41,608 nt of DNA, taken from assembly GCA_021811315.1 (NCBI GenBank), contig JAJZPF010000023.1, positions 1 to 41,608 of the forward strand, read 5' to 3'. Made by a program: the position numbers and the translations under genes. The notes under the pieces are model-generated. The model was not told the DNA's origin. It was given only the letters and a program-made list of their open reading frames with translations, and ran no database searches. The DNA is from a bacterium. GTDB taxonomy: Bacteria; Elusimicrobiota; Elusimicrobia; Elusimicrobiales; UBA9959. This document shows positions 41,483-41,608 of the stretch, piece after piece. How positions within the stretch are numbered: position 1 is the first letter of the stretch; the number at the start of each line of letters is the position of its first letter.

Positions 41483-41520
41483 AAAAAAACCCGTCCGCTT
41501 CAGAAGCGGACGGGTTTTTT
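41483..41520 (+). terminator. Strong intrinsic terminator
   Basis: AACCCGTCCGCTT pairs with AAGCGGACGGGTT around a tiny loop (41501-41503), with a T run (41515-41520) after it and an A run before it. It ends the 40598 gene and can also work on the minus strand for the gene that enters from the right. Confidence 0.92.
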
Positions 41521-41539
41521 AACGCCTGGCGGCGGAACG

Positions 41540-41608
41540 CTACAGGCCCAGGTCCGGCGCTATAGCCCTCATCGCCCCCAGGGAAAGCTCCACGAATTCA
41601 TCCAGCTT
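41540..41608 (-). CDS. C-terminal end of a minus-strand gene
   Basis: On the minus strand an open frame runs in from the window edge for 22 codons to TAG at 41540-41542. The last residues read KLDEFVELSLGAMRAIAPDL and then GL. It stops just before the bidirectional terminator, as a real convergent gene would. The fragment is too short to name. Confidence 0.4.
   Translation of the reverse strand, partial: KLDEFVELSLGAMRAIAPDLGL

Noticed and set aside
1..41608. CRISPR array, insertion sequence, prophage, tRNA or rRNA
   Set aside because: I saw no regularly spaced repeats, transposase or phage-like genes, and no tRNA or rRNA sequence on either strand.

Overview
This window reads as one chromosomal stretch from a GC-rich, double-membrane (Gram-negative-type) bacterium. 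The evidence is RND/TolC-type efflux, lipobox lipoproteins, Fur boxes, a beta-barrel-like outer membrane protein and a futalosine-type menaquinone pathway. I cannot assign a phylum from sequence alone. Frequent ATA isoleucine codons in a GC-rich background and the gene mix would fit a deep-branching environmental lineage (Elusimicrobiota is one guess, weakly held). There are no tRNA or rRNA genes, insertion sequences, phage genes or CRISPR arrays that I can support.

Layout. (1) 1-2.9 kb: the end of a MauE/DoxX-like membrane gene, small lipoproteins, a DUF302 protein and a thioredoxin-like protein. (2) 2.9-11.0 kb: a copper/silver-type island with a zf-HC2 membrane protein carrying a Cys-rich tail, a CusC-CusB-CusA efflux pump, and several exported proteins ending in short heavy-metal-binding domains (HMBD), one fused to a cytochrome c motif and one to a YHS/TRASH domain. 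(3) 11.1-12.7 kb: a compact putative RiPP locus. Two nearly identical 31-residue peptides (28/31 identical) lie in opposite orientation on either side of a radical SAM/SPASM enzyme with a possible precursor-binding N-terminus. Neither peptide is obvious in a standard ORF scan. This is the strongest candidate for an undescribed system here. (4) 13.1-16.8 kb: a reverse-transsulfuration and sulfur-relay operon (cystathionine beta-synthase, cystathionine gamma-lyase family, MoeB-rhodanese). (5) 16.9-25.4 kb: an orphan histidine kinase, an MgtA-type P-ATPase overlapping a PTS IIA-domain protein, and an MprF-like aminoacyl-phosphatidylglycerol synthase/flippase overlapping a two-domain VirJ/AcvB-like hydrolase. 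(6) 25.6-32.9 kb: an eight-gene futalosine menaquinone operon (mqnL-P-M-E-A-C-D-B). (7) 33.0-35.6 kb: an outer membrane protein and fur, each preceded by a near-perfect Fur box, and divergently a metal-binding periplasmic protein with a Crp/Fnr regulator. (8) 35.6-41.6 kb: hisS, a strongly structured 134-nt element, aspS, lipA, two proteins of unknown function, a strong terminator and the end of a minus-strand gene.

How they may work together. The copper/silver pump, HMBD proteins and YHS protein would handle metal in the periplasm. The RiPP locus directly follows them on the same strand, and its peptide cores carry Cys and His, so a metal-related peptide product is possible but is inference only. 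The operons for menaquinone, lipoate and sulfur are housekeeping neighbours. All functions are assigned from recognisable motifs in translated sequence; no database search was run.
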